NCBI RefSeq assembly: GCF_021560035.1
Contig: NZ_CP074373.1
Coordinates: forward strand, 492,001-556,000
DNA: 64,000 bases
DNA from: Virgibacillus sp. NKC19-16
Lineage (GTDB): Bacteria; Bacillota; Bacilli; Bacillales; Amphibacillaceae
Direction of reading: 5' to 3'
Shown: piece by piece, positions 43,077 to 53,612 of the stretch
Numbering within the stretch: position 1 is the first letter of the stretch
Layout of the letters: every line of letters starts with the position of its first letter
Notes under the pieces: model-generated
Database searches by the model: none
Told to the model about the DNA's origin: nothing
The model's input: the letters and a program-made list of their open reading frames with translations, nothing else
Position numbers and translations under genes: made by a program

Positions 43077-46000
43077 ATGGGTTATAATCAAATACCAAAA
43101 GCACAAGGCCTTTATCGCCCCGAATTTGAACATGATGCATGTGGGATCGGCTTATATGCGCATATAAATGGAATTCCAACTCATGATATCGTGAGGCAAG
43201 GACTGCATATGCTTCGGCAACTGGATCATCGCGGCGGACAGGGAAGTGATGCGTCTACAGGCGATGGTGCAGGATTAATGGTTCAAATCCCGGATGAATT
43301 TTTCAGGAAAGTTTGTGCAAATATGAACTTACCTGAAAAAGGGCACTATGGTGTCGGGATGATTTTCTTCTCCAATGATGATCAAAACCGGGAAACGATG
43401 GAGTCCCGGATAAATAAATTGATTATGAAAGAAGGGCAGACAGTGCTTGGCTGGAGAACGGTACCAGTTGAACAAGAAAACATCGGACAGAAAGCTATAG
43501 AAAGCTGTCCTATTATACGGCAGGTATTTATTGGTGCAGATACCTCTATCAACGAAGACTTTGAATTTGAACGCAAGTTATACGTCATTCGCAGACAGGT
43601 GGAAAGAGTCGCTGCTGAACGTGAAGAGCGTTTTTATTTCACCAGTCTCTCTAGTCGGACGATTGTCTATAAAGGGTTAATGACACCGGAGCAACTGGAC
43701 ACATTTTACATTGACTTGCAGGATGAGGACTTTGTATCGGCTTTTTCCTTTGTTCATTCCCGTTTCAGTACAAATACGTTCCCAAGCTGGGAAAGAGCGC
43801 ATCCGAATCGTTATTTAATGCATAACGGGGAAATCAATACATTAAGAGGGAATATAAACTGGATGCGTGCACGTGAAAGGCAGTTTGTATCCGATGCATT
43901 CGGTGAGGACTTAAAGAAGGTATTACCGATTTTGGATTCAGATGGCAGTGATTCAGCCACATTGGATAATGCACTCGAATTCTTTATTTTAGCAGGAAGG
44001 AAACCTGCTCATGCGGCTATGATGCTGATTCCTGAGCCTTGGGCGAATAACCCGCATATATCAAAGGAAAAACGGGCTTTTTATGAGTATCACAGTGCGT
44101 TAATGGAACCATGGGATGGTCCTACGACGATTTCCTTTACAGATGGCAAACAGATCGGTGCTATTTTAGACAGAAATGGATTGCGTCCAGCTAGATATTA
44201 TGTGACAAAAGATGATTACCTTATTTTTTCATCAGAAGTTGGTGTAATCGATGTTGATGAAAGTAATGTGTTATATAAAGACCGCCTGAGTCCGGGTAAA
44301 ATGCTTTTGCTTGATCTAGAAGAAGGACGGATTATTTCAGATGACGAAATTAAGGCAGAAATGAGTGAGGCTTATCCTTACCGACAATGGCTGGATGAGA
44401 ATCTCGTAAAAATCAAAAATAAGGTGAATGCAGAAGCGGATAGGCCGTTTAAAGATTTAACGACAAGACAGAAAGCATTTGGTTATACGTATGAAGATGT
44501 TCATAAATATGTTATTCCTGTAGTAACAGAAGAAAAAGATCCCATTGGTTCGATGGGAAATGACGTGCCTTTAGCAGTATTATCTGAAAAACCTCAATCC
44601 TTGTTTTCGTACTTCAAGCAACTATTCGCACAAGTGACAAATCCTCCAATCGATGCGTATCGTGAACAGCTCGTTACATCAACTATGAGTTTGCTGGGGC
44701 CTGAAGGTGATATGCTGCATCCAACTGGGGAGAACGTACGTCGTCTTCAAATCGATACACCCGTTTTATCAAATAACCAGCTCCGATTATTGAAGGAGAA
44801 TAGGTATGAAGGTTTTACAAGTAGAACAATAGATACATTGTTTTCGGATGACCTTGAAAAGGCATTGGGACTCATTTTTACAAAAGCGGAAAAGGCGATT
44901 GCAGAGGGGATCAGTATTCTTGTGTTATCAGATCGTAATATGGATGAAAATGCAGCTGCTATTCCGTCACTTCTTGCTGTAAGTGCCTTGCATCAGCATT
45001 TGATTCGCAGCGGTAACCGTACACAGGTAAGCATTATCGCAGAAACAGGAGAGGCGAGAGAGGTACATCATTTTGCAGCATTAATTGGATACGGAGCCAA
45101 CGCTATAAATCCTTATCTTGCGTATGCGACACTCGCCGAGGTTATTGACGAAGAGCATATATCTCAAAGCTACGGGGAGGCTGTAAGTAAATATATCGAC
45201 GGTATAACAGAAGGTATCGTAAAAGTCATGTCCAAAATGGGTATTTCCACTATTCAAAGCTATCGTGGTGCACAAATATTTGAGGCAATTGGAATAAGTA
45301 ATAAGGTTATCGACCGCTATTTTACTGGTACTGCTTCTCAACTTGGCGGAATAGGGATCGAGACGATTGCGAGAGAAGCGATGAAACGTCATAAAGCTGC
45401 GTATGAAAATGATTTTGACGAGACATTGGATTCGGGAAGTGATTTTCAGTGGAGAAAATCAGGAGAACATCATGCGTTTAATCCGAAAACGATCCATACG
45501 CTGCAATGGGCGAGCCGGAGAGGGGATTATGATTTATTTAAAACCTATTCAAAAGCTGCAAATGAAGAAAGGCTAAATTTTCTGCGGAACTTGTTTGAAT
45601 TCAAAAAAGCAGCAACCCCTGTACCAATGGAGAAGGTAGAGTCCGCCCAATCGATTGTTAAACGATTTAAAACGGGTGCTATGTCGTTCGGTTCATTGAG
45701 TCAGGAAGCGCACGAATCACTTGCTATTGCAATGAATCGCATTGGTGGCAAAAGTAATAGTGGTGAGGGTGGAGAAGATCCGAACCGATATAGGCTGGAT
45801 GAAAATGGTGATACGAAGCGAAGTGCGATTAAGCAAATTGCTTCAGGACGATTTGGGGTTAAAAGCCACTACCTTGTAAATGCTGATGAACTTCAGATAA
45901 AAATGGCGCAAGGAGCAAAACCGGGTGAGGGAGGACAGCTTCCTGGAAATAAGGTTTATCCTTGGGTGGCTGGTGTACGCGGTTCAACTCCCGGTGTCGG

Positions 46001-47636
46001 ACTTATTTCCCCGCCGCCGCATCATGATATTTATTCGATTGAGGATCTGTCCCAGCTCATTCATGATCTAAAAAATGCTAATCGGCATGCGCGTGTCAGT
46101 GTAAAGCTTGTAGCAAAGGCTGGGATTGGGACAATCGCTGCAGGTGTGGCAAAAGGATCCGCAGATGTGATTTCCATTAGTGGCTATGATGGTGGAACAG
46201 GAGCTTCACCGAAAACAAGTATTAAACACACAGGCTTGCCATGGGAACTTGGCTTAGCTGAGACGCATCAGACTCTTATGTTAAATGATTTGCGGAAACG
46301 GGTTGTACTCGAAACAGACGGAAAGCTCATGACAGGGAAAGATGTTGTTATGGCTGCATTACTCGGGGCGGAAGAGTACGGATTTGCTACAGCACCACTC
46401 GTTGTGCTTGGTTGCGTTATGATGAGGGCCTGTCATTTGGATACATGCCCTGTCGGAATTGCGACCCAAAATCCGGAACTCAGGAAAAAATTCATGGGCG
46501 ATCCGGAGCATGTGGTTAACTTCATGCACTTTATTGCAGAGGAAGTCAGAGAAATTATGGCAGAATTAGGCTTTAAGACAATGGAAGAAATGATCGGGCG
46601 TACAGACGTTTTAACGGTAAGTGAACGGGCTAAAACGCATTGGAAGGCAAAACAGTTGGATTTATCCACATTGCTTTTCCAAGCAGACGGCCCAAGAACC
46701 CATCAAATTAGCCAAAATCATCACCTTGATGGATCTCTTGATATAAGTGAAATTTTGCCTGCAGTAAAACCTGCTATCGAACACGGAACTAGCGTTGACC
46801 TGTCGTATCCCATCAAAAATATTAACCGAGTGGTGGGGACGATTGTCGGCAGTGAAATAGTGATGCGTTACGGTGAATCAGGACTTGCGGAAGACACCAT
46901 TACGCTGAGGTTCACAGGCTCTGCCGGGCAAAGCTTAGGTGCCTATATACCAAATGGCATGTCCTTATTATTGACCGGTGACGCCAATGACTATGTTGGA
47001 AAAGGTCTATCGGGTGGCAAGATTATTGTATCTTCGCCGGAAGAGGCTAAGCCAAGCGAACCTGATAATGTTATTGCCGGCAACGTTGCGCTTTATGGCG
47101 CCACAAGTGGAGAGGTATATATTAACGGTATTGCAGGCGAGCGGTTCGCAGTTAGAAATAGTGGAGCAAGTGCTGTTGTAGAGGGAATCGGTGATCATGG
47201 ATGTGAGTACATGACCGGTGGTGACGTCGTCATATTAGGAGATGTAGGTAAAAACTTTGCTGCAGGGATGTCAGGTGGAACCGCCTATGTACTTTCTGAA
47301 GATGTGGAAAAGTTCAAGCATATGTGTAATCAGGAAATGATTGAATTTGAAACGCTGGCAGACAATCAGGAGATGGAGAAAATCAAATCAATGGTTCAAC
47401 ATCATTATTATTACACAGGAAGTCAAAAAGGCGGCTATGTACTTGATAATTGGGAAGACAGTCTCCCTAAATTCGTGAAGGTTATTCCAAAAGATTATAA
47501 GTTAATGCTTGATAGAATTGAAGATCAGAAGAATGCTGGTTTAACAGATGAAGAAGCTGCAATGAAAGCATTTCAAACAAAGAACGATAAACCAATTGAC
47601 GCGCAGACCAATAAACAAAAAGTATTGGTGACGTGA
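43077..47636 (+). CDS. gltA: Glutamate synthase large subunit
   Basis: About 1519 residues. It has the order of the family: N-terminal type II glutaminase with catalytic Cys in HDACGIGLYAH (about residue 22), central domain, the FMN-binding synthase domain (KTGAMSFGSLSQEAHE, NSGEGGEDP, GYDGGTGASP) with the 3Fe-4S cysteines near CVMMRACHLDTCPVG, and a C-terminal GXGXG beta-helix. It converts 2-oxoglutarate plus glutamine to two glutamates. GAGGAGG supports ATG 43077; the upstream GTG at 43032 is rejected. Confidence 0.96.
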   Translation: MGYNQIPKAQGLYRPEFEHDACGIGLYAHINGIPTHDIVRQGLHMLRQLDHRGGQGSDASTGDGAGLMVQIPDEFFRKVCANMNLPEKGHYGVGMIFFSNDDQNRETMESRINKLIMKEGQTVLGWRTVPVEQENIGQKAIESCPIIRQVFIGADTSINEDFEFERKLYVIRRQVERVAAEREERFYFTSLSSRTIVYKGLMTPEQLDTFYIDLQDEDFVSAFSFVHSRFSTNTFPSWERAHPNRYLMHNGEINTLRGNINWMRARERQFVSDAFGEDLKKVLPILDSDGSDSATLDNALEFFILAGRKPAHAAMMLIPEPWANNPHISKEKRAFYEYHSALMEPWDGPTTISFTDGKQIGAILDRNGLRPARYYVTKDDYLIFSSEVGVIDVDESNVLYKDRLSPGKMLLLDLEEGRIISDDEIKAEMSEAYPYRQWLDENLVKIKNKVNAEADRPFKDLTTRQKAFGYTYEDVHKYVIPVVTEEKDPIGSMGNDVPLAVLSEKPQSLFSYFKQLFAQVTNPPIDAYREQLVTSTMSLLGPEGDMLHPTGENVRRLQIDTPVLSNNQLRLLKENRYEGFTSRTIDTLFSDDLEKALGLIFTKAEKAIAEGISILVLSDRNMDENAAAIPSLLAVSALHQHLIRSGNRTQVSIIAETGEAREVHHFAALIGYGANAINPYLAYATLAEVIDEEHISQSYGEAVSKYIDGITEGIVKVMSKMGISTIQSYRGAQIFEAIGISNKVIDRYFTGTASQLGGIGIETIAREAMKRHKAAYENDFDETLDSGSDFQWRKSGEHHAFNPKTIHTLQWASRRGDYDLFKTYSKAANEERLNFLRNLFEFKKAATPVPMEKVESAQSIVKRFKTGAMSFGSLSQEAHESLAIAMNRIGGKSNSGEGGEDPNRYRLDENGDTKRSAIKQIASGRFGVKSHYLVNADELQIKMAQGAKPGEGGQLPGNKVYPWVAGVRGSTPGVGLISPPPHHDIYSIEDLSQLIHDLKNANRHARVSVKLVAKAGIGTIAAGVAKGSADVISISGYDGGTGASPKTSIKHTGLPWELGLAETHQTLMLNDLRKRVVLETDGKLMTGKDVVMAALLGAEEYGFATAPLVVLGCVMMRACHLDTCPVGIATQNPELRKKFMGDPEHVVNFMHFIAEEVREIMAELGFKTMEEMIGRTDVLTVSERAKTHWKAKQLDLSTLLFQADGPRTHQISQNHHLDGSLDISEILPAVKPAIEHGTSVDLSYPIKNINRVVGTIVGSEIVMRYGESGLAEDTITLRFTGSAGQSLGAYIPNGMSLLLTGDANDYVGKGLSGGKIIVSSPEEAKPSEPDNVIAGNVALYGATSGEVYINGIAGERFAVRNSGASAVVEGIGDHGCEYMTGGDVVILGDVGKNFAAGMSGGTAYVLSEDVEKFKHMCNQEMIEFETLADNQEMEKIKSMVQHHYYYTGSQKGGYVLDNWEDSLPKFVKVIPKDYKLMLDRIEDQKNAGLTDEEAAMKAFQTKNDKPIDAQTNKQKVLVT

Positions 47637-47653
47637 GAAAGGAGAGCATGTAG

Positions 47654-49150
47654 ATGGGGAAAATAACCGGATTCATGGATTATCAACGTGAAGAGGCCAA
47701 AGAGCGCAATCCGCTCAGGCGAATTGGCGACTGGAAAGAATATGATGCTCCTTTTTCAGATGAGGTATTGCAAACACAGGGGGCGCGGTGTATGGACTGC
47801 GGGACTCCCTTTTGCCAAATGGGTGAAGAGATTAACGGGGCGACAACAGGATGTCCGATCTATAATTTAATACCGGAATGGAATGATTTGGTATATCGCG
47901 GGAGATGGAAAGAGGCATTGGAGCGATTATTAAAGACAAATAATTTCCCGGAATTTACAGGCAGAGTTTGTCCTGCCCCATGTGAAGGTTCATGTACTGT
48001 TGCTATTTCTGACCCGGCGGTAAACATTAAAAGTATTGAGCGTACGATTATTGATAAAGGTTTTGAAAATGGCTGGATCACAGCAAGGATTCCGAAAAAA
48101 CGTACCGGGAAATCGGTCGCAATCGTAGGTTCCGGTCCAGCCGGATTAGCCAGTGCAGATCAGCTGAATCAGGCGGGACATACGGTGGCAGTTTATGAAC
48201 GCGGGGAACATGCTGGTGGATTGCTGACATATGGTATTCCTAATATGAAGCTTGAGAAGGAAGTTGTGGAACGAAGAATCAGGTTACTGGAGCAGGAAGG
48301 GATTGATTTTGTTACAAATACCGAAGTTGGAAGAGATATTTCAGCAGAAGAGTTAAAGGGTCAGCATGATTCCGTAATTCTCTGTACAGGTGCCCAGAAG
48401 CAACGTGATTTAAATATGGAAGGTAGAAATGCAAATGGGATCCACTTTGCGATGGATTACCTGACAACGTCCACCAAGAGCCTGCTGAATTCCAAGTTAG
48501 AAGAGGGTGAATTTATTGATGCAGAAGGAAAGAATGTTATCGTTATTGGCGGGGGAGATACAGGTGCTGATTGTATCGCAACAGCACTTCGTCAAGGCTG
48601 CAACAGTGTAACGCAATTTGGCAAACATCCGAAGCTCCCGCTCGCAAGGACTGAACGTAATGCTTGGCCTGAGTATCCGCATGTATTTACGATGGAATAT
48701 GCGCTTAAGGAAGCAACAGCCAAATTCGAGGAGGACCCTCGTCACTATTCCATCCAGACAAAACGCTTTGTCTCGGATGAAAACGGGAAATTAAAAGAAC
48801 TTCATACCATTGAAATGGAAAAAGTCAGAGACGGAGACGGAAATCTTGTGCTTCAGGAGATTCCTGGTACTGAAAAGGTTTGGCCAGCGCAGCTTGTGCT
48901 CATCGCAATTGGGTTTGAAGGACCTGAACCTGAAGTATTGAATCAATTTGGCGTAAATACAAGCAGAAACAAAATAGAAGCCAAATATGGAGACTTTACG
49001 ACAAATGCGGAAAATGTCTTTGCGGCAGGGGATGCCAGAAGAGGGCAGAGCCTGATCGTATGGGCGATTAATGAGGGTCGTGAAGTAGCTCGGAAAGTGG
49101 ATGATTATTTAATGGGAAGTACGGTACTGCCGTCTTATCTGGAGGTATAA
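47654..49150 (+). CDS. gltB: Glutamate synthase small subunit
   Basis: A 498-residue NADPH-oxidising subunit that feeds electrons to GltA. N-terminal 4Fe-4S cysteines lie in [11 protein letters not shown] and GCPIYN, with CPAPCEGSC further on. The FAD loop is [14 protein letters not shown] and the NADPH loop [30 protein letters not shown] is the second FAD contact. AAAGGAGAG precedes ATG, 17 bases after gltA. Confidence 0.96.
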   Translation: MGKITGFMDYQREEAKERNPLRRIGDWKEYDAPFSDEVLQTQGARCMDCGTPFCQMGEEINGATTGCPIYNLIPEWNDLVYRGRWKEALERLLKTNNFPEFTGRVCPAPCEGSCTVAISDPAVNIKSIERTIIDKGFENGWITARIPKKRTGKSVAIVGSGPAGLASADQLNQAGHTVAVYERGEHAGGLLTYGIPNMKLEKEVVERRIRLLEQEGIDFVTNTEVGRDISAEELKGQHDSVILCTGAQKQRDLNMEGRNANGIHFAMDYLTTSTKSLLNSKLEEGEFIDAEGKNVIVIGGGDTGADCIATALRQGCNSVTQFGKHPKLPLARTERNAWPEYPHVFTMEYALKEATAKFEEDPRHYSIQTKRFVSDENGKLKELHTIEMEKVRDGDGNLVLQEIPGTEKVWPAQLVLIAIGFEGPEPEVLNQFGVNTSRNKIEAKYGDFTTNAENVFAAGDARRGQSLIVWAINEGREVARKVDDYLMGSTVLPSYLEV

Positions 49151-49153
49151 TAA

Positions 49154-49183
49154 GAAAAAGTCCCGGAATTAACTCCGGGACTT
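49154..49183 (-). terminator. Terminator of the his operon, overlapping hisC end
   Basis: AAGTCCCGGA and TCCGGGACTT form a 10-bp stem followed by TTTTTC on the minus strand. The stem includes the last codons and stop of hisC. On the plus strand it lies right after gltB but lacks a good T-run. Confidence 0.75.
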
Positions 49184-50245
49184 CTCTGCGTTCATTATCC
49201 TATCCAATTTTTCAAAGAAAATTTCCATATTCTCATCTGTTCCAATGGTAATCCGAAGATAGTTATCGATAGCTGGTTTTTTAAAATGACGTACGAGCAC
49301 ACTATCCTGTTTAAGCTTCGTATAGAGTTCCTCGGCTGTTTTATTATAATGACATGCAAAAACGAAATTAGTTTGTGATGGTAGCACATGGAATCCGCGT
49401 TTTTTCATTTCTGCTATAACCCATTCCCTCGTATGGATAACTTTTTCAATGGTGGCTGTAAAGTATTCGGTGTCTTTTACAGCAGCTTCGGCACCGGCAA
49501 TAGCCAGTCGGTCAAGTGTATAGGAATTGAACGAGTCTTTTATACGGGTTAATGCCTCAATAAGATCCGAATTTCCCATCGCAAACCCTACTCGTAATCC
49601 GGCGAGTGATCGTGACTTTGACAAGGTCTGTACGATGAGTAAATTATCGTATTTATGAATCAGCGACGTTGCAGATTCTGATGCAAAGTCAATATAGGCC
49701 TCATCTATAATCACGACTTGATCCGGATTATTTTCTAAAATCTCAGTGACACCATCCAAATCCATATAGATACTTGTGGGCGCATTCGGATTTGGAAAAA
49801 TGACTCCGCCTTCTGATTGGAAAAAGGCCTCCACAGGTATTGTGAAGTCCCTGTTTAAGGGGACTTCCTCATAGGAAATATTGAACAGTTTGGCATAAAC
49901 TGGATAAAAGCTGTACGAAATGGCTGGGAAGCGAATGGCTTTACCAGGTTCAAAAAAAGCCATAAAGGAAAATGCCAATACCTCATCAGAGCCGTTTCCA
50001 ACAAAAATATTATCCTGTGATAGGTTATGATATGCCGCAATTTCAGCTTTTAGCTGATCGGCGGTTGGTGACGGGTAGAGATTTAATTTTCGGTCAAGTT
50101 CCTTACTTATCGCATCAATCACTTTTGGTGATGGTGGATATGGGTTTTCGTTTGTATTCAGCTTAATGATGTCTTCCTGATCAATCTGTTCACCAGGTAC
50201 ATATGGTTCGGTCCGACTAGCAACCGTGCTCCAAAAGTTACTCAC
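49169..50245 (-). CDS. hisC: Histidinol-phosphate aminotransferase
   Basis: A fold-type I PLP enzyme of about 358 residues converting imidazole acetol phosphate to histidinol phosphate. KLNTNENPYPPSP, GNGSDEVLAFSF, VIIDEAYIDF and the PLP lysine in QTLSKSRSLAGLRVGFAMG are conserved. The start may be GTG 50245 (GAGGG at 8 bases, overlapping the hisI stop) or ATG 50251. It is last in the his operon; in B. subtilis hisC lies in the trp cluster instead. Confidence 0.93.
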   Translation of the reverse strand: MSNFWSTVASRTEPYVPGEQIDQEDIIKLNTNENPYPPSPKVIDAISKELDRKLNLYPSPTADQLKAEIAAYHNLSQDNIFVGNGSDEVLAFSFMAFFEPGKAIRFPAISYSFYPVYAKLFNISYEEVPLNRDFTIPVEAFFQSEGGVIFPNPNAPTSIYMDLDGVTEILENNPDQVVIIDEAYIDFASESATSLIHKYDNLLIVQTLSKSRSLAGLRVGFAMGNSDLIEALTRIKDSFNSYTLDRLAIAGAEAAVKDTEYFTATIEKVIHTREWVIAEMKKRGFHVLPSQTNFVFACHYNKTAEELYTKLKQDSVLVRHFKKPAIDNYLRITIGTDENMEIFFEKLDRIMNAEKSRS

Positions 50246-50879
50246 TGGCATTACCCTCTTTTTGAACATGCCGGCCGTGGAGTTCTTTTTTGAGATCGTC
50301 TATGCTAACATCAACTATTTCCATTAAAACAAGTGTGTGGTAAATCAGATCCGAAATCTCCCATGTAACTTCTTGTTTGTCTGTGTTTTTTGCACCGATG
50401 ATAACTTCGCTTGCCTCTTCGCCAACTTTTTTTAGAACCTTATCGATTCCTTCATTGAAAAGATAGGTGGTATAAGAACCTTCAGCAGGCTGCATGCGAC
50501 GCTCACGTATTTTGTGGGCGATGGTATAAATTACGTCGGTTGTGACTGCTTCTTGCTCATGCAGAACCTGATGAAAGCAAGTATTCTCTCCGGTATGACA
50601 TGCAGGTCCTAACGGTTTTACTTGAACGAGTAGCGCGTCGGCATCACAATCAAATGTTATTTTTTTCACTTGTTGTTTGTTTCCGGAGATTTCTCCTTTA
50701 TTCCAAAGTTTCTGGCGTGTTCTGCTGAAAAACCATGTTTCATTCGTTTGGATGGTTTTCAAGATCGATGCTTCATTCATATAGGCTAGGGTTAATACAT
50801 TTCCGGTTTCAGCGTCTTGTACGATTGCTGGTATAAGCCCATTTTCATCAAAGGTTAGTTGCTTTATATCTACTTCCAT
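50238..50879 (-). CDS. hisI: Bifunctional phosphoribosyl-AMP cyclohydrolase / phosphoribosyl-ATP pyrophosphatase
   Basis: A 213-residue HisIE fusion. The cyclohydrolase part (1-110) has LAYMNEASI, WFFSRTRQKLWNKGE, DCDADALLVQV and CHTGENTCF. The pyrophosphatase part (115-210) has the helical EEASEVIIGAKN and WEISDLIYH metal site. It abuts hisF without a gap. Confidence 0.96.
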   Translation of the reverse strand: MEVDIKQLTFDENGLIPAIVQDAETGNVLTLAYMNEASILKTIQTNETWFFSRTRQKLWNKGEISGNKQQVKKITFDCDADALLVQVKPLGPACHTGENTCFHQVLHEQEAVTTDVIYTIAHKIRERRMQPAEGSYTTYLFNEGIDKVLKKVGEEASEVIIGAKNTDKQEVTWEISDLIYHTLVLMEIVDVSIDDLKKELHGRHVQKEGNASE

Positions 50880-51646
50880 TATGAGGGCTCCCTCCTTACG
50901 ATAATTTCTTTTGCTTCCAAGTAATTTTTTAACGCTGGTAATTGAATTTCGCTATAGTGAAAAACAGATGCTGCCAATGCCGCGTCTGCACCGCCTTCCT
51001 TTAATACAGTAGAGAAATGCGCTTTTGTTCCTGCGCCGCCGCTGGCAACAATTGGAATATTAACCGATTCGGAAATTCTTTTCGTTAAAGCCAGATTATA
51101 CCCGTTCTTTTCACCATCCACATCAATGGCATTTACAACAATTTCACCAGCACCAAGTTGCTCACCATGTTTTGCCCATTCGATGGCGTCCATAGAAGTA
51201 TTATTTCGGCCACCTTTTGTGTACACCTGCCACGAACACGCAGAGGACTCCTTTGCGTCAATGGATAGAACGATGCATTGTGTGCCGAATTTTAAAGCTG
51301 CTTCCCGGATAAGCTCAGGATTGTTAACAGCAGCACTATTAATGGAGACTTTATCTGCCCCAGCACGCAGGACTCTATGAATATCTTCCAATGAACGAAT
51401 TCCGCCACCAACCGTAAAAGGGATCGCAATTTCTGCTGCAACTTTTTCCACAACATCCAGGAAAATATCTCTGTCCTCATTGGATGCCGTGATGTCATAG
51501 AAAACCAGCTCGTCGGCACCAGCCTCGTTGTATCGTTTAGCTAATTCCACCGGATCCGCTACATCCTGGATGTTTTGAAATTTTTTCCCTTTGACAACCC
51601 TGCCGTTGTCAACGTCCAGGCAGGGGATAATTCGTTTAGCGAGCAT
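50879..51646 (-). CDS. hisF: Imidazole glycerol phosphate synthase cyclase subunit
   Basis: A TIM barrel of about 255 residues that uses ammonia from His[17 protein letters not shown] with the catalytic Asp11, [18 protein letters not shown] and [10 protein letters not shown] are conserved. GGAGGG at 8 bases supports ATG 51646 over the upstream frame. It overlaps hisA by 11 bases. Confidence 0.96.
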   Translation of the reverse strand: MLAKRIIPCLDVDNGRVVKGKKFQNIQDVADPVELAKRYNEAGADELVFYDITASNEDRDIFLDVVEKVAAEIAIPFTVGGGIRSLEDIHRVLRAGADKVSINSAAVNNPELIREAALKFGTQCIVLSIDAKESSACSWQVYTKGGRNNTSMDAIEWAKHGEQLGAGEIVVNAIDVDGEKNGYNLALTKRISESVNIPIVASGGAGTKAHFSTVLKEGGADAALAASVFHYSEIQLPALKNYLEAKEIIVRREPS

Positions 51647-52358
51647 GTGGATCACCCTCCATGACTGTTTCAAAATCTAATCTCCCGTCATATAAAGCTT
51701 TGCCTATAATGACGCCATATAAATGTAAGTTTTCTAATCGTTTGACATCGCTCTTGGAAGTAACGCCGCCTGAGGCAATGACGTTCATGGAAGTAGCCTC
51801 ATTGATTGCCTGCAATTCGCTGAAATTTGGCCCCTGCAACATCCCGTCTTTTGCGATATCGGTATAAATAATCGTTTGGACGCCGGTTGTTTCCAGCTCT
51901 TTAACGAGGTCAACGGCTTTTATGGTGCTTGTCTTCGTCCAGCCATCTGTTGCGACATAGCCATTACGTGCATCAATCGATACGGCTATTTTATCCCCAT
52001 ATGTTTGAATAGCTTTTTTTAGAAAATGTTTATCATTAATGGCTGCTGTTCCAATGATGACGCGATCAACTCCAGCAGCAATATATTCTTCTATGATTTG
52101 TAGTGAACGAATGCCGCCCCCTAATTGGACAGGAATGGTAGTTTGTTCTGTGATAGATTTGATTAAGGCTTTATTACTGGTTTCTCCTGTTTTTGCAGCA
52201 TCAAGGTCAACGATATGCAAATACTTGGCAAGGTGTTCTTCCCAGCTCGCTGCAATTTCTACAGGATCTTCACTATAGATTTTTTCTTTACTGTAATCAC
52301 CCTGAATAAGGCGGACACATTTCCCGTCTTTAATATCAATTGCTGGAAAAAGAATCAT
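51636..52358 (-). CDS. hisA: ProFAR isomerase
   Basis: A 240-residue TIM barrel. [20 protein letters not shown] with the catalytic Asp8, [34 protein letters not shown] and VIASGGVTS are typical. It overlaps hisH by 4 bases and hisF by 11. Confidence 0.96.
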   Translation of the reverse strand: MILFPAIDIKDGKCVRLIQGDYSKEKIYSEDPVEIAASWEEHLAKYLHIVDLDAAKTGETSNKALIKSITEQTTIPVQLGGGIRSLQIIEEYIAAGVDRVIIGTAAINDKHFLKKAIQTYGDKIAVSIDARNGYVATDGWTKTSTIKAVDLVKELETTGVQTIIYTDIAKDGMLQGPNFSELQAINEATSMNVIASGGVTSKSDVKRLENLHLYGVIIGKALYDGRLDFETVMEGDPHAR

Positions 52359-52960
52359 GAAATCATCTCCCCAAAATTTTGTAAGAGCTGCAAGCCTGTT
52401 GCACCACTTTTTTCCGGATGGAATTGTATGCCGGTAATATTGCCTTTTTGTACGATGGCTGGAATTTTTCCGCCGTAATCGGTGCTGCCTAGTAGTGTTT
52501 CTTCCTGAAAGCTTGAGACGGCATAGGAGTGAACGAAATACACATATGCACTGTCTGTGATTTTAGTAAACCAGGGGCTCTCCTTTTCCTGTGTTAACGT
52601 GTTCCATCCCATATGTGGAACCTTGACGGAGTTGCTGATACGGCTAACTTCACCGCGGAGTAAGCCAAGCCCATTCCACATGCCATCTTCATAGCTGGTC
52701 TCGTAAAATAACTGCATACCTAAACAGATTCCTAGCATCGGCTTGCCAGCAGCAGCTTCATGTTTTAGTACTTCTATTAATCCTAACTTGTTCAGTGCCT
52801 CCATGGCATCGTTAAATGCCCCGACCCCAGGAAGTATGATGGCTTTGCTGTTTTTGATAACTTTAGGATCCGTGGTTAACTCAGAATCCATATTTTGCTT
52901 CGTTAAAGCGAACTGCAGGCTCTTAATATTCCCAGCGCCATAGTCTATTATTGCGATCAT
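52355..52960 (-). CDS. hisH: Imidazole glycerol phosphate synthase glutamine amidotransferase subunit
   Basis: A 201-residue class I amidotransferase. IIDYGAGNIKS opens it, the nucleophile is in MLGICLGMQLF (Cys about 78), and the His-Glu pair is in GIQFHPEKSG. AAAGGAG precedes ATG. It is separated from hisB by a 67-bp interval carrying a hairpin, the largest gap in the operon. Confidence 0.96.
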   Translation of the reverse strand: MIAIIDYGAGNIKSLQFALTKQNMDSELTTDPKVIKNSKAIILPGVGAFNDAMEALNKLGLIEVLKHEAAAGKPMLGICLGMQLFYETSYEDGMWNGLGLLRGEVSRISNSVKVPHMGWNTLTQEKESPWFTKITDSAYVYFVHSYAVSSFQEETLLGSTDYGGKIPAIVQKGNITGIQFHPEKSGATGLQLLQNFGEMIS

Positions 52961-52978
52961 ATTTTATCTCCTTTTTGG

Positions 52979-53028
52979 GGTCTGACCCCGCTACGCTAAT
53001 GTGATAAAGCGGTGGGGGACAGACCCCC
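52979..53028. other. Palindromic element between hisB and hisH
   Basis: GGGGTCTGACCCCGCT and AGCGGTGGGGGACAGACCCC can pair, with internal GGGTC/GACCC options. No T-run follows on the coding strand, so it looks more like an mRNA processing or stability structure or a short repeat than a terminator. It nearly touches the hisB stop. Confidence 0.55.
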
Positions 53029-53612
53029 TATAGTGCGCCTTTCGTAGAGGGTACACCTTTAATTCGCTCATTTTTCTGACTGGCCTGATCTAGTGCTCGG
53101 CCGAATCCTTTGAAAATAGATTCTATGATATGGTGTGTGTTTTTCCCATATGCGAGATTAATATGAAGGGTTACGCCGGCATGGCGCACAAAGCTCAAGA
53201 AAAACTCTTCTACTAACTCGGTGTCAAACGCCCCAACCTTATCCTTCAGCCCCTCGACATTATAAACAAGATAAGAACGCCCGCTAATATCCAGGGAAAT
53301 CGTAGCTAAGGCCTCATCCATTGGCGAAGTGACGGATGCATAACGCGTGATGCCTTCTTTACCTGCCAGCGCTTGATGAAAGGCTTGCCCCATTACAATT
53401 CCGATATCTTCTACGGAATGGTGCTGATCTACTTCCAAATCACCGGCGCAAGTCACTTGTAGATCAAATAAACCATGCTTGGTCATCAGTGTCAGCATAT
53501 GGTCGAAAAAGCCAACCCCCGTATCGACCTGAGAAGCCCCCGAACCATCAATCGTAAAGTCCAAATCGATTGCTGTCTCACTTGTTATTCTATTTAACTT
53601 GTAATTACGCAT
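53028..53612 (-). CDS. hisB: Imidazoleglycerol-phosphate dehydratase
   Basis: A 194-residue manganese enzyme. The internally repeated metal motifs GFFDHMLTLMTKHG, DQHHSVEDIGI, FLSFVRHAGVTLHI and GKNTHHIIES are complete. AAAGG at 9 bases supports ATG 53612. It overlaps hisD by 8 bases. Confidence 0.96.
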   Translation of the reverse strand: MRNYKLNRITSETAIDLDFTIDGSGASQVDTGVGFFDHMLTLMTKHGLFDLQVTCAGDLEVDQHHSVEDIGIVMGQAFHQALAGKEGITRYASVTSPMDEALATISLDISGRSYLVYNVEGLKDKVGAFDTELVEEFFLSFVRHAGVTLHINLAYGKNTHHIIESIFKGFGRALDQASQKNERIKGVPSTKGAL

